64,000 nt of DNA from Myxococcus dinghuensis (GTDB taxonomy: Bacteria > Myxococcota > Myxococcia > Myxococcales > Myxococcaceae). The stretch is taken from NCBI RefSeq assembly GCF_024198235.1, contig NZ_JAKCFB010000001.1:434001-498000 (forward strand). Direction: 5' to 3'. Positions 42,050 through 51,549 of the stretch are shown here, one piece after another. Below the pieces are notes generated by a model, which searched no databases, had not been told where the DNA came from, and saw nothing but the letters and a program-made list of their open reading frames with translations. A program made the translations under genes and the position numbers. Within the stretch, counting starts at the first letter, position 1, and each line of letters begins with the position of its first letter.

Positions 42050-44164
42050 CTACTTGCGAGCAGCCTGCTCCGCCGCCAGCTTCTCCTTGTACGCGGCCAT
42101 CAGGGCCTCGGACTCGTTGCGCGGCACCGGCGTGTAGCGGGCGAACTCCATCGTGAACTCGCCCTTGCCCTGCGTCGCCGAGCGGAGGTCCGTGGAGTAG
42201 CCGAACATCGTGTTCAGCGGCACCTCGGCCACCGCGGTGACGTAGCCCTCGGCCGTCTCCGTGGAGAGGATGGTGCCGCGGCGCTGGTTGAGCTGACCGA
42301 CGACGGAGCCCTGGAAGTCCTCGGGCGCCTGGACCTCCACCTTCATCATCGGCTCGAGGATGATGGGCTTGGCGGCGGAGTAGCCCTCGCGGAAGCCCAT
42401 GATGGCGGCCGTCTTGAACGCCATTTCGGACGAGTCCACCGCGTGGAACGCGCCGTCGTTGATGACCACGCGCACACCCACCACGGGGAAGCCGATGAGG
42501 CTGCCCTTCTTCACCGCCTCGGCGAAGCCCTTGTCGCAGGCCGGGATGAACTCGCGGGGAATCGAGCCACCGACGATGTCGTCCACGAACTCGTACTGCT
42601 GCACCGCGTCCGAGGGCAGCGGCTCGATGTAGCCGCACACGCGCGCGAACTGGCCGGAGCCACCCGTCTGCTTCTTGTGCGTGTACGCGAACTCGCCCTT
42701 CTGGCTGATGGTCTCGCGGTAGGCCACCTGCGGCTTGCCCGCCTGGACCTCGCAGTTGTACTCGCGCTTCATGCGCTCGATGTAGATCTCCAGGTGCAGC
42801 TCACCCATGCCGCGGATGATGGTCTGCCCGGACTCCTCGTCGCGGTGCACGCGGAAGGTGGGGTCTTCCTTCGTGAAGCGGTTGAGGGCCTTGGAGAAGT
42901 TGGCCAGCGCGGAGCGGTCCTTCGGCGCCACGGCGAGCGAAATCACCGCGTCCGGGACGTGCATGGACGTCATCGTGTAGTTCACCGAGCCGTCGGTGAA
43001 CGTATCGCCAGACGCACACTCGATGCCGAACAGCGCGACGATGTCGCCGGCCGTCGCGTCGTTGATGTCGTTCATCTGGCTGGAGTGCATGCGGACGATG
43101 CGGGGAACCTTGACCTTCTTCTGGTTCACCTGGTTGACGATGAAGTCACCCTTCGTCACGCGACCCTGGTAGATGCGCATGTACGTGAGCTGGCCGTAGC
43201 GACCGTCCTCCAGCTTGAACGCCAGACCGACGAAGGGCTTCTCCGGGTCCGACTCGAGGATGACCTTCGCCTCGTTGTTCTTCTGGTCCAGCGCCTCGTT
43301 GGTCGCCTCCTTGGGGTTGGGCAGGAAGCCGCACACCGCGTTGAGGAGGAGCTGCACGCCCTTGTTCTTGTAGGCGGAGCCGCACATGACCGGCGTCATC
43401 TTCAGGGCGATGGTGGCCCGGCGGACGGCGGCGGTGATGGCGTCGTTGGGGATGGCGGCGTCGGACAGGAACAGCTCGCCGAGCTGGTCGTCGACCTCGG
43501 CCACGCCCTCGATCATCTGCTGGCGACGGGCCTTGGCCTCGTCGAGCATGTCCGCGGGAATCTCCTCCTCGCGGACGTTCTCGCCGTTCTCACCGTCGAA
43601 GTAGAACGCCTTCATCTGGATGAGGTCGATGAGGCCCTTGAAGCGGTCCTCCGCGCCGATGGGGAGCTGCAGCTTCACCGGGTGGTGGTTCAGCTTCTCC
43701 TTCAACTGGGCGGCAACGCGGTCGTAGTTCGCGCCGGCGCGGTCCATCTTGTTGACGAACGCGATGCGCGGAACGCGGTAGCGCTTCATCTGCCGGTCCA
43801 CCGTGATGGACTGGGACTGGACGCCCGACACCGAGCAGAGCACCAGGATGGCGCCGTCGAGGACGCGCAGGGAGCGCTCCACCTCGATGGTGAAGTCCAC
43901 GTGTCCCGGCGTGTCGATGAGGTTGATGTTGTACTCGCCCCACATCGCGTACGTCGCGGCGGACTGGATGGTGATGCCCTTCTCACGCTCCAGGTCCATC
44001 GAGTCCATGATCGCGCCCACGCCGTCCTTGCCGCGGACCTCGTGGATCTCGTGGATCTTGCCCGTATAGAACAGGATGCGCTCGGAGAGCGTCGTCTTGC
44101 CCGAGTCGATGTGGGCGGAGATACCGATGTTACGAATCTTCTCGATGGGTGCGTTGGCGGCCAC
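42050..44164 (-). CDS. fusA: Elongation factor G, spdEFG1/mitochondrial-like type
   Basis: Translocation GTPase of 704 residues with the usual five domains. GTPase motifs are G1 AHIDSGKTT (17-25), DTPGH, and NKMD. The G1 motif has Ser where standard bacterial EF-G has Ala, and the following region ([20 protein letters not shown]) matches mitochondrial EF-G1 and the spdEFG1 group of spirochaetes, planctomycetes and delta-proteobacteria rather than standard FusA. In those organisms this form does translocation while a second paralogue does recycling. The start is GTG at 44164 with AAGGA seven bases upstream. It stands alone, not in the str operon. The 213 bases upstream include a TATATA stretch (44308-44313) that may be part of its promoter. 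Confidence 0.93.
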   Translation of the reverse strand: MAANAPIEKIRNIGISAHIDSGKTTLSERILFYTGKIHEIHEVRGKDGVGAIMDSMDLEREKGITIQSAATYAMWGEYNINLIDTPGHVDFTIEVERSLRVLDGAILVLCSVSGVQSQSITVDRQMKRYRVPRIAFVNKMDRAGANYDRVAAQLKEKLNHHPVKLQLPIGAEDRFKGLIDLIQMKAFYFDGENGENVREEEIPADMLDEAKARRQQMIEGVAEVDDQLGELFLSDAAIPNDAITAAVRRATIALKMTPVMCGSAYKNKGVQLLLNAVCGFLPNPKEATNEALDQKNNEAKVILESDPEKPFVGLAFKLEDGRYGQLTYMRIYQGRVTKGDFIVNQVNQKKVKVPRIVRMHSSQMNDINDATAGDIVALFGIECASGDTFTDGSVNYTMTSMHVPDAVISLAVAPKDRSALANFSKALNRFTKEDPTFRVHRDEESGQTIIRGMGELHLEIYIERMKREYNCEVQAGKPQVAYRETISQKGEFAYTHKKQTGGSGQFARVCGYIEPLPSDAVQQYEFVDDIVGGSIPREFIPACDKGFAEAVKKGSLIGFPVVGVRVVINDGAFHAVDSSEMAFKTAAIMGFREGYSAAKPIILEPMMKVEVQAPEDFQGSVVGQLNQRRGTILSTETAEGYVTAVAEVPLNTMFGYSTDLRSATQGKGEFTMEFARYTPVPRNESEALMAAYKEKLAAEQAARK

Positions 44165-44377
44165 GATCCGGTCCTTCTTTTCTTGAATGTGCCTGACGGA
44201 ACAGAGCAGGCGGGGCCCTTACTTCCCACGGGACTTGGTTTCCAGCCAAATCCGCATGACGGTGGAGTCCAATACTCCCACCTTCTCCTACAATCTGGGC
44301 CCCATCCTATATAAGAGGCGGCCCCGGCTTTCGCTGTCGAGAGGCGCGGGGCCGAATTCTTCCGAGGGTCTTGAACC

Positions 44378-44740
44378 ATGAGCGCGAGCGAAAACTTCTC
44401 CGTGGCCCGAGCCTGGCTGCACGCCTTCAACGCCCATGACGTGGACGCCCTGGTGGCGCTCTACGCCGAGGACTGCACCCACACGTCGCCGAAGATCCGG
44501 GTCCTGCACCCGGAGACGGGCGGGAAGCTGGTGGGCCGGCCGGCCCTGGCGAAGTGGTGGAGGGAGGCCATCGCCCGGCTGCCTGGCCTCCGCTACGAGG
44601 AGACGGCGCTGACGGCGGACGGGGAGCGGGTCTTCATGGAGTACCTGCGCCACGCGCCCGGCGAGGCCCCCATGCCGGTGGCGGAGGTCCTGGAGGTCCG
44701 GGGGGGCCGCATCGTCGCCTCGCGCGTGTACCACGGTTGA
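44378..44740 (+). CDS. SnoaL/NTF2-like fold protein
   Basis: Small cytoplasmic protein of 120 residues with the alpha+beta-barrel layout of the NTF2/SnoaL superfamily: an N-terminal helix with WLHAFNAHDVDALVALYAED, then GRPALAKWWREAI and four beta strands ending in GGRIVASRVYHG. Family members bind or convert small hydrophobic ligands, and many have no known reaction. The ATG at 44378 is clear. It is divergent from the EF-G gene. Confidence 0.85.
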   Translation: MSASENFSVARAWLHAFNAHDVDALVALYAEDCTHTSPKIRVLHPETGGKLVGRPALAKWWREAIARLPGLRYEETALTADGERVFMEYLRHAPGEAPMPVAEVLEVRGGRIVASRVYHG

Positions 44741-44801
44741 GCGGGCGCGCCGGCCGGGGCCTGGGGTAGGGTTCGAGGCGACGCGGATCAGGAGAACGCA
44801 C

Positions 44802-45092
44802 GTGGCGACCAATCCCAGCGCCTTCGAGAAGGACCTCGGCTACCTCATGCCCTTCCTGGACCGGGTGGCCGCCGCCGCGAGCGGGCTTCCGGACCCCGCG
44901 GCCCGGGAGGAGCTGGCCCGGCTCATGTCGGAGGAGAAGGCCCGCTGGCAGCGCATCCAGGCGCTGCTCCAGGGGGCCCAGGGCGCCGCGGCCGGTGGCC
45001 CGGCGGAGGCGTCCCGGCGCGACGAGCCCGTGCTGGTGGGCCTCACGGTGGGCAACCTCCGGGGCACCCCCGTGGAGAAGCTCCGACGCTGA
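44802..45092 (+). CDS. Small hypothetical protein
   Basis: Protein of 96 residues, mostly helical, with a charged middle (EELARLMSEEKARWQRIQAL) and a C-terminal end PVLVGLTVGNLRGTPVEKLRR. No family is recognised. The GTG start at 44802 has AGGAGA six bases upstream. It follows the NTF2-like gene by 61 bases on the same strand and is convergent with the transhydrogenase gene. Strong third-position GC supports a real gene. Confidence 0.65.
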   Translation: MATNPSAFEKDLGYLMPFLDRVAAAASGLPDPAAREELARLMSEEKARWQRIQALLQGAQGAAAGGPAEASRRDEPVLVGLTVGNLRGTPVEKLRR

Positions 45093-45115
45093 GGGGCGGG
45101 CCCCGGCCCCACCGC

Positions 45116-46522
45116 TCAGGTGAGGCCGTGCTTGAGGCGGTCCAGCGCGTCGAACGTGGCCGACTTGTAGGCCTCGGAGAGCGTGGGGTAGTTGAAGCAG
45201 GTCTCGATGAACAGCCGCGCGCTGGAGCCGGTGAGCATGGCGACGAGCCCCACGTGCACCAGCTCCGAGGCCTGCTCGCCCAGCACGTGGACGCCGAGCA
45301 GCTTCAGGCTCTCGCGGTGGAACAGCAGCTTCAAGCGGCCGTGCATCTCCCCGATGATCTGCCCGCGTGGGTTGGTGGAGAACGAGGCGCGGCCGGCCAC
45401 GTAGGGTACGCCCTTCCTGCGCAGGTCCTCCTCCGTCTCACCGGCCATGGAGACCTCCGGGATGGTGTAGATGCCGTACGGCAGCACGGGGGCCATGGCG
45501 AGCGGGCCCTCCAGGTCGAAGGCGTGCTCCACGGCGATGCGCGCCTGGTCCATGGAGGTGGAGGCCAGGGCGGGGAAGCCGATGACGTCTCCCACCGCGT
45601 AGATGTTGGGCACGGTCGTCTGGAAGCCGGGCCCCACCTCCACCTGGCCGCGCGCGCCCAGCTTCACGCCCAGCTCCTGCAAGCCCAGGCCGGTGGTGTT
45701 CGCCGAGCGGCCGGAGGCCACCAGCACCTGGTCGGCGTCCACCTCCTCGCCCGAGGCGAGCGTCAGGCGGATGGGCTGTTCGCACCCGGCGGGCACCTCC
45801 ACCTTCTCCACCGTCTGGCCGAAGCGCAGGCGGATGCCCAGCGCCTCCATGCGCCGGGCCAGCAGCGCGGAGAACTCGTCGTCGAGGAACGACAGCAGCT
45901 CCGGCTTCACCTCCACCAGCGTCACGGGGATGCCGAGCGCGGCGAACATGCACGCGTACTCACAGCCGATGACGCCGCCGCCCACCACGACGAGCGAGCT
46001 CGGCAGTCGGCCGATCTCCAGCACCTCGTCCGAGTCGTGCACGCGCACGTCCCCGAACGGGTACAGCGGCGGGCGGTACGGCGAGGAGCCGGTGGCCACC
46101 AGGATGACGTCGCCGGTGAGGCGCGTGTCCGGCGCGTCCTGGTGTCGCACCAACACCGTGTGCGCGTCCGTGAGCGAGCCGGTGCCCCGGACGACCTGGA
46201 TGCCGTGGCGGGTGAGGTTCTCGGAGATGCGCTCGCGCTCCATGCCCTTCACGCGCCGCTCGCGATAGAGGAAGTCGGAGACGGTGGCCTCGTGGCGCAG
46301 GGTGGTCTCCACGCTGTAGAGGCCTCGGGCCTTGAGGCCGGACAGGTGCAGCGCCGTCTCGCGCAGCGTCTTGGAGGGCAGGGTGCCCGTGTTCGCCGCG
46401 GTGCCGCCGAGCACCGGCTCCTTCTCCACCACCGCCACGCGCTTGCCCGCCAACGCCGCCTGCACCGCGCCCCACTCACCCGCCGGGCCGGAGCCAATCA
46501 CCACCAGGTCGAAGTCCGCCAT
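45116..46522 (-). CDS. sthA: Soluble pyridine nucleotide transhydrogenase (Si-specific)
   Basis: FAD-containing cytoplasmic enzyme of 468 residues that passes hydride between NADPH and NAD+. The FAD-binding motif GSGPAGEWGA is at the N-terminus. The second nucleotide motif VVGGGVIGCEYACMF is in the middle, and AVGDVIGFPALAS and a dimerisation domain follow. The active-site disulfide of related dehydrogenases is missing (GGTAANTGTLPSKT has no Cys pair), which marks SthA among its relatives. The ATG at 46522 gives the normal MADFDLVVIGSGPAG start. It follows the pseudouridine synthase gene on the same strand after 331 bases. Confidence 0.92.
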   Translation of the reverse strand: MADFDLVVIGSGPAGEWGAVQAALAGKRVAVVEKEPVLGGTAANTGTLPSKTLRETALHLSGLKARGLYSVETTLRHEATVSDFLYRERRVKGMERERISENLTRHGIQVVRGTGSLTDAHTVLVRHQDAPDTRLTGDVILVATGSSPYRPPLYPFGDVRVHDSDEVLEIGRLPSSLVVVGGGVIGCEYACMFAALGIPVTLVEVKPELLSFLDDEFSALLARRMEALGIRLRFGQTVEKVEVPAGCEQPIRLTLASGEEVDADQVLVASGRSANTTGLGLQELGVKLGARGQVEVGPGFQTTVPNIYAVGDVIGFPALASTSMDQARIAVEHAFDLEGPLAMAPVLPYGIYTIPEVSMAGETEEDLRRKGVPYVAGRASFSTNPRGQIIGEMHGRLKLLFHRESLKLLGVHVLGEQASELVHVGLVAMLTGSSARLFIETCFNYPTLSEAYKSATFDALDRLKHGLT

Positions 46523-46853
46523 GGGGCGAAGGTACGCGAGGCCCGGGGCCCTTTGAAGCCACTCGAGGCAACAGGTGCTCCTCGAAGGAGCGCCCCGCCT
46601 GGCGCGGGGTCTCCCGCGCGCCCTCCACGTCTTCGGTGAGCTCGAGGGCGCGGGACGCCTCGGGCATGTCCACGAGCGTCAGCGGGCCCACGGGCGCGCG
46701 CGGCTCGCGTGTGTCCAGGCCGGCGCGCTCCCTCGGGGGACGGACGCCGTCGCTCGAAGAACCCGCGCCTCCTTCATGGGCGCCCAGGGGGGCGCCTGTC
46801 GCGGTCGGCGTCGAACCGTCTGGCGCGCGCGGCGTGAAGACCGCGAGGGGGCG
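46476..46853 (-). other. Open frame following the pseudouridine synthase stop, possible decayed or unrecognised coding sequence
   Basis: The 331-base gap between the pseudouridine synthase and transhydrogenase genes holds no clear gene. The frame of the synthase stays open for 125 codons after its TGA (46854-46856) until 46476, inside the start of sthA. Codons from about 46663 down to 46560 (MPEASRALELTEDVEGARET and on) show strong third-position GC on the minus strand. It could be a small gene, a lost C-terminal extension of the synthase or chance in a GC-rich genome. Confidence 0.2.
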
Positions 46854-47663
46854 TCAGTCCTTCGGCTCCGCGGTCGACCGGCCCGTGTAGCGCAGGCCCT
46901 CGCGGACCTCGGAGTCGGTGAGGAGGCGGAAGGTCCCCTCGGGCATGCCCTGCAGCTCGATGCCGCCCACGGCCTCGCGGTGGAGCGCGCGCACGGGGAG
47001 CCCCACCGCGCCGAGCATGCGCTTCACCTGGTGGTGGCGCCCCTCGGTGAGCGTCACCTCGACGGTGTGTTCGTCGCGCACGCGCACCGTCGCGGGGCGG
47101 GCGGGCCCGTCGTCGAGCGTCATGCCCCGGCGCAGCGGCTCCACGCGCGCGTCGTCCGCGATGCTGAACACCGTGGCCACGTAGCGCTTGGGCAGGTGCG
47201 TGTCCGGCGACGTCGCGTGGGCCACCAGCTTGTCGTCGTTGGTGAAGAGCAGCAGGCCCGTGGAGTCCACGTCCAGCCGACCCACGGCGTGCCACGTGTA
47301 GCCGGCGAGGTCGGCGGGGAGCTGGGGCAGCAGCACCTCGAACACGGTGTTCGTGCGGTGCTGGGACACGGTGGAGGAGAGCAGGCCCGCGGGCTTGTGG
47401 AACGCGAGCACGCGCGTGGCGGGGGCCCCCAGGGAGACGACCTTGCCGTCCACGCGCACCGTCGCGCCCGGAGGCACGGGCGTCAGCGCCATCTTCGCCA
47501 CGCGGCCGTTGAGGCTCACGCGTCCGGCGCGGATGGCGTCCTCCGCCTCCTTCTGCGGAAACACGCCGGCCCGCGCGAGGGCGCGCGACAACCAGTCCGG
47601 CTTCTCCTTGCCCTCCCAGCGTTGGTGTTGCGGCGGCTTCGGCTTGTCGGGCTTGCGGGGCAT
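46854..47663 (-). CDS. Pseudouridine synthase of the RsuA/RluB family
   Basis: RNA-modifying enzyme of 269 residues that isomerises uridine in rRNA. A basic N-terminal tail (about 1-22) is followed by an S4 RNA-binding domain (about 24-70, LSRALARAGVFPQKEAEDAI). The catalytic domain has the essential Asp131 in GRLDVDSTGLLLFTND and the family stretch EGRHHQVKRMLGAVG. Exact target (16S U516, 23S U2605 or other) cannot be told. The ATG at 47663 is used; an in-frame extension upstream is not supported. The gene ends with TGA followed by a long open frame (see separate entry). Confidence 0.9.
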   Translation of the reverse strand: MPRKPDKPKPPQHQRWEGKEKPDWLSRALARAGVFPQKEAEDAIRAGRVSLNGRVAKMALTPVPPGATVRVDGKVVSLGAPATRVLAFHKPAGLLSSTVSQHRTNTVFEVLLPQLPADLAGYTWHAVGRLDVDSTGLLLFTNDDKLVAHATSPDTHLPKRYVATVFSIADDARVEPLRRGMTLDDGPARPATVRVRDEHTVEVTLTEGRHHQVKRMLGAVGLPVRALHREAVGGIELQGMPEGTFRLLTDSEVREGLRYTGRSTAEPKD

Positions 47664-47923
47664 GGCTGCTTTCGGGGGCGGAGGCGTGCTGCGCCGCACG
47701 TCTACCAGTTTCCGGCGCCCGTCACCCGGTCTCCGACACAAGGGGTGCCCGCCGTGTGACGTGGAAAAGGGGACGTCCCGCGTCGGACCGGGACGCGCGT
47801 GCGTCCTGGGGGGCCGCGTCCCCGGTGGGCCCTCCTGGTACCCCGAGAGGCGCGGAGGGATTGGCACGCCGGATGAAACGCACCGCCGCCCGTGGGACTC
47901 GCGGTCCTCGGGGGAACCGTCAC

Positions 47924-48916
47924 ATGAAGGTCCACCTGTCGTTCAAGGCGGCCAACGACACGCAGCTCGTCCACCTGGTCAGCGGCGAGCAGTGGAGCGG
48001 CCAGTTCGTCCGCACGGGGCCCTATCCCCCGTACTTCGGTGCGGCCTCCGAACCGGAGAAGGACCACTACCACGTCGTCGAATGGGACCCTTCGATCAAC
48101 TCCTTCGCGAAGTGGAAGGACAAGAAGGATGTCCAGTGGCTGGACGTCCCGGCGCTGAAGGGAACGTTCGTGGAGGCGCGGCTCGCGGAGATCGTCGCGC
48201 GGGGCTGCGACGTGGGGACGAAGTCGGGCTGGACGAATGAGGACTTGGTCGACGTCGAGCCGATTCACGCCTGCTTCAAGGAGCTCACCGGCGACGCGCT
48301 CGTGGCGCCCATGCCCCTGCTCCAGCTCTGCCAGTTGATGCTGACGCGCACCGCCCGCTCGCTCCAGTTCGAGGCCGTCTACCTCAAGCCCTATACGACC
48401 TACGAGGGCGCCCCGGACGGAGAGTCGGACGTCGGCTACGTCCGCATTCGCGAGGGCGAGTCGCTCATCACCTCGGAGGTCGTGGAGGGGACGCTCGCGA
48501 CGCTGAAGTCGGCCAAGGCCTGGTTCCATCGCCAGACCTTCACCCAGGGCCCGGATGGCCTCGTGCGGGAGCACGTGGAGGGCTCGAACCCCTATCGCAG
48601 CGGCATGGTCCACTTCCGGGTCCGAGGGTTCGTCGACCAGCCGGACGCGAACCCGGACGAGCTGCTCTTCACGTACATCCACGAGATGAGCCACTGCTGG
48701 GCCAACGCCCGCGACAACGTGGGCAAGGACTTCCCCCGCCGGGCGATGTACATCCGCCGCTGGGTGACGGGCTCGGAGAGCACCACGGTGGCGCGGGCCC
48801 GGGCGGACCCGGCGCTGCTGCTCACCAGCGCGGACTTCATGGCGTACACCCTGCTGCGCCGCGCCGGGGTGATCGACCCCGGCTTCCTCGAGCGCAAGGG
48901 TTGGCGGGACAGCTGA
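47924..48916 (+). CDS. Putative zinc metallopeptidase-like protein (HEMSH)
   Basis: Protein of 330 residues without signal peptide. The only catalytic-looking feature is an HExxH motif, HEMSH at residues 253-257, inside a helix (LLFTYIHEMSHCWANAR), followed about 45 residues later by an acidic stretch (SADFMAYTLLRR) that could hold a third ligand. The N-terminal 240 residues form an unrecognised mixed domain. A zinc-dependent peptidase is possible, including relatives found in effector or toxin proteins, but this is not certain. Composition is less GC-biased than in the neighbours, with many Lys, Asp and Asn. The ATG at 47924 has GGGGGAA upstream. It is divergent from the pseudouridine synthase gene. 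Confidence 0.7.
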   Translation: MKVHLSFKAANDTQLVHLVSGEQWSGQFVRTGPYPPYFGAASEPEKDHYHVVEWDPSINSFAKWKDKKDVQWLDVPALKGTFVEARLAEIVARGCDVGTKSGWTNEDLVDVEPIHACFKELTGDALVAPMPLLQLCQLMLTRTARSLQFEAVYLKPYTTYEGAPDGESDVGYVRIREGESLITSEVVEGTLATLKSAKAWFHRQTFTQGPDGLVREHVEGSNPYRSGMVHFRVRGFVDQPDANPDELLFTYIHEMSHCWANARDNVGKDFPRRAMYIRRWVTGSESTTVARARADPALLLTSADFMAYTLLRRAGVIDPGFLERKGWRDS

Positions 48917-48938
48917 GCGCGCCGACGCTCGGCTCGCG

Positions 48939-49106
48939 TCACGCGTCCTGCGGAGGGGGAGGCCGCTCCACCTCCGCTCCCCCTTCCTCCTCGTCCGCGG
49001 GAGGTTGCCGGCGGGCCTCGTCCTCTTGCGGTGCGCCGGAGTAGTGCGTGCCGCCGCCTGGCTCCTCGTCGCCGATCTCCATGGATTCGTAGGGCATGTG
49101 GTCCAT
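48939..49106 (-). CDS. Small acidic protein
   Basis: A 55-residue, Glu/Asp/Pro-rich protein (MDHMPYESMEIGDEEPGG start), probably disordered. The ATG at 49106 has GGAGG six bases upstream, the strongest evidence that it is translated. No family is recognised. It lies between the HEMSH gene (convergent) and the DUF1028 gene (divergent). Confidence 0.5.
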   Translation of the reverse strand: MDHMPYESMEIGDEEPGGGTHYSGAPQEDEARRQPPADEEEGGAEVERPPPPQDA

Positions 49107-49228
49107 GTCGGGCCTCCGTCCGTGTGCGCCCTGAAGATAGGGACGCGCCACGGGTGCGTGTCGCGCCGGGCCTTGCGGTGGCGCGCCCGCTCCCTCACCC
49201 TGCCGACCTCTGTCCGTCGGAGGTCCCC

Positions 49229-50218
49229 ATGTCGCGCCTCGTCGCCTGCCTCGTCCTGCTCGCGCTCCCGGCCCTCGCCGCCGAGCCCGCGCCCCGCCGC
49301 CCCGTCCACACCTACTCCATCGTCGCCAGGGACCCGGTGACCGGGGAGCTGGGCGTGGCCGTGCAGTCCCACTGGTTCTCCGTGGGCGCCACCGTGCCCT
49401 GGGCCGAGGCGGGCGTCGGCGCGGTCGCCACCCAGTCCTTCGTCGACCCGTCGTATGGCCGGCTGGGCCTGGAGATGATGCGCGCGGGCCGCTCCGCCCA
49501 GGAGTCGCTGGCGGGCCTGCTCGCCGCGGACGGCGCGCCCGGCGTCCGGCAGGTGGCCATGGTGGACGCGCAGGGGCGTGTGGCCGCGCACACGGGGGAC
49601 CGCTGCATCGTCGCCGCGGGGCACGTCGTCGGCGAGGGCTTCTCCGTCCAGGCGAACATGATGGAGCGCGACACCGTGTGGCCCGCCATGGCGAAGGCGT
49701 TCCGCGAGGCGAAGGGTGACCTGGCCGAGCGCATGCTCGCGGCGCTCGAGGCCGCCGAGGCCCAGGGCGGCGACATCCGGGGCCGGCAGTCCGCCGCGCT
49801 CGTGGTCGTGTCCGCGAAGTCCACCGGGCGCCCGTGGGTGGACCGCCGGTTCGACCTGCGCGTGGACGACCACGCGCAGCCGCTCGTGGAGCTGCGCCGG
49901 TTGCTCACCCTCCAGCGCGCCTACAACGCCATGAACGAGGGCGACCTCGCGCTCGAGCGCAAGGACACCGACGGCGCGCTCGCGGCCTACGGCGCGGCGG
50001 AGAAGCTCGTCCCGGACAACGCGGAGATGGTCTTCTGGCACGCCATCTCCCTGGTGGGCGTGGGGCGGGTGGACGAGGCGGTGCCGCTGCTGCAGCGGAC
50101 GTACAAGGCCGACCCGCGCTGGCGTGAGCTGGTGCTGCGCCTTCCCCGGGCGGGACTGCTCCCGGACGACCCCAAGCTCCTCGCGCGGCTCACGGGCGCG
50201 AAGGCCGTGAAGAAGTAG
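49229..50218 (+). CDS. DUF1028 domain protein, exported
   Basis: Protein of 329 residues with a signal peptide (about 1-18). The DUF1028 domain (about 25-240) is seen in HTYSIVARDPVTGELGVAVQ, then GAVATQSFVDPSYG and GFSVQANMM. This domain has an Ntn-hydrolase-like fold and is thought to have amidase or peptidase-like activity, unproven. The C-terminal part has TPR-like helices (LALERKDTDGALAAYGAAEK). The ATG at 49229 has CGGAGG upstream. It may work in the periplasm on peptide or cell-wall fragments. Confidence 0.88.
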   Translation: MSRLVACLVLLALPALAAEPAPRRPVHTYSIVARDPVTGELGVAVQSHWFSVGATVPWAEAGVGAVATQSFVDPSYGRLGLEMMRAGRSAQESLAGLLAADGAPGVRQVAMVDAQGRVAAHTGDRCIVAAGHVVGEGFSVQANMMERDTVWPAMAKAFREAKGDLAERMLAALEAAEAQGGDIRGRQSAALVVVSAKSTGRPWVDRRFDLRVDDHAQPLVELRRLLTLQRAYNAMNEGDLALERKDTDGALAAYGAAEKLVPDNAEMVFWHAISLVGVGRVDEAVPLLQRTYKADPRWRELVLRLPRAGLLPDDPKLLARLTGAKAVKK

Positions 50219-50316
50219 GCCGCCCTGGACGGCGGGCGGGCGGGGCGGCCCTCGGGGGAGGGCCCGGGGTTGTGACGCCGGCGCGGGGTGCGGAGGTTCC
50301 GGGAGAAAGGACCCCC

Positions 50317-50565
50317 ATGCGCACGTCCCCATCCCCGCTGCTCGCGCTGCTCCTCCCCGCGCTGGCGCTGGCCCAGGCACCCGAACGCCTCGACCTCCAG
50401 CAGGCGAACGCCAGCGGCCACGGCTACTGGCTCTGGGTGGCGCTGCTCGTCGTCGCGGCGGCCGTGTTCGCCTGGGTGGCCGTGCGCCTGGCCCGCAAGC
50501 GGCGGGGGCCACCTCCGGGACCGGGGGGGCCGCGGCGCCACGGCCGGCCCGCGCGCTCCGCCTAG
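50317..50565 (+). CDS. Small membrane protein
   Basis: An 82-residue product with a hydrophobic signal-like N-terminus (LLALLLPALALAQ), a second membrane helix (about 37-58, YWLWVALLVVAAAVFAWVAV) and a basic, Pro/Gly/Arg-rich tail. No family is recognised. GAGAAAGGA lies ahead of the ATG at 50317. The end overlaps the convergent methyltransferase gene by four bases. Confidence 0.6.
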   Translation: MRTSPSPLLALLLPALALAQAPERLDLQQANASGHGYWLWVALLVVAAAVFAWVAVRLARKRRGPPPGPGGPRRHGRPARSA

Positions 50566-51284
50566 CCTCCGGCGCGGTGCTTGCGCAGGGTGTGGAGCGC
50601 GGCCAGCCACAGCCGCGCCTCCTTGCGCGTGAGGCGTGAGCGGCGCAGGGGCGCGAACAGGTCCCTCAGCGCCGTGCGCCCGGGCTGCTCGTCGACGAGG
50701 AAGCCGCCCTCCGTCAGCACCGTGCCGAGCGTCGACTCCACCTGCGCCAGCTCCGTGTCCGTGGCGGCCACCGGCAGCGGACCCGGAGGCGGCGCCGTCT
50801 TCTCCAGCGTGGCCACCCGCACCTCGTAGGCGTACAGCAGCACCGCCTGGGCCAGGTTGATGGAGGGCTGCTCGGGCGCGGTGGGGACGGCGGACAGGTC
50901 GTGGCAGCGCTCCACCTCCGCGTTGGTCAGGCCGCTGCGCTCGTCGCCGAACACCAGCGCCACGGTGCCCTGCGTCGAGCGGGACACCAGCTCCTCCCCC
51001 ACGGCGCGGGGCGGCAGCCGGCGCTTGCCCTCGACCTTGCGCGAGCTGGTCCCCACCACCCAGACGCAGTCCGCCACGGCCTCGTCCAGGGTGGCCGCCC
51101 GGCGGGCGCCGTCCAGCACGTCCTCGGCGTGCACCGCCAGCCTGCGCGCGGGGGCCAGGTCCTCCACCTCGGGCGTCACCCAGACCCAGTCCGACAGGCC
51201 GCAGTTCTTCAGCGCCCTCGCGGCGGCACCCAGGTTCTCCGCGTTGCGCGGTCGCATCAGGACGAAACGGACGGGCTGCACCAT
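50562..51284 (-). CDS. SPOUT RNA methyltransferase, TrmJ/TrmH group
   Basis: S-adenosylmethionine-dependent 2'-O-methyltransferase of 240 residues with a SPOUT knot. Motif 1 is RPRNAENLGAAARALKNCG near the N-terminus, motif 2 is ALVFGDERSGLTN and motif 3 is SINLAQAVLLYAYEV. This pattern fits TrmJ, which methylates position 32 of tRNA. The C-terminal 80 residues are a helical extension usual in TrmJ. The ATG at 51284 opens with MVQPVRFVLMRP. It is divergent from the alpha-2-macroglobulin gene. Confidence 0.9.
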   Translation of the reverse strand: MVQPVRFVLMRPRNAENLGAAARALKNCGLSDWVWVTPEVEDLAPARRLAVHAEDVLDGARRAATLDEAVADCVWVVGTSSRKVEGKRRLPPRAVGEELVSRSTQGTVALVFGDERSGLTNAEVERCHDLSAVPTAPEQPSINLAQAVLLYAYEVRVATLEKTAPPPGPLPVAATDTELAQVESTLGTVLTEGGFLVDEQPGRTALRDLFAPLRRSRLTRKEARLWLAALHTLRKHRAGG

Positions 51285-51549
51285 GACCCGCGGCACCTTA
51301 GCGCCTTCCCGGCGCGAGTCCCTCGGCCGTTGACCGCCCCCCTCGGCCCTCCTATAGCCTGTGGCGACCGACCGCTTCGCGCGGAGCTCGGGAGCCCACG
51401 TCGGGTGTGGCTCCCCAGACACCGTGTGGGTCCGGGGACGCGCGGGGGACGCGCCCGGGCCGTGGGTGACCAGCCACAGAATCCCCCCACACCGGGTGTG
51501 CCGTCTCGGCACGCCGCATGAAGAACGGGCCGTACCTTCCGGAGGAACC

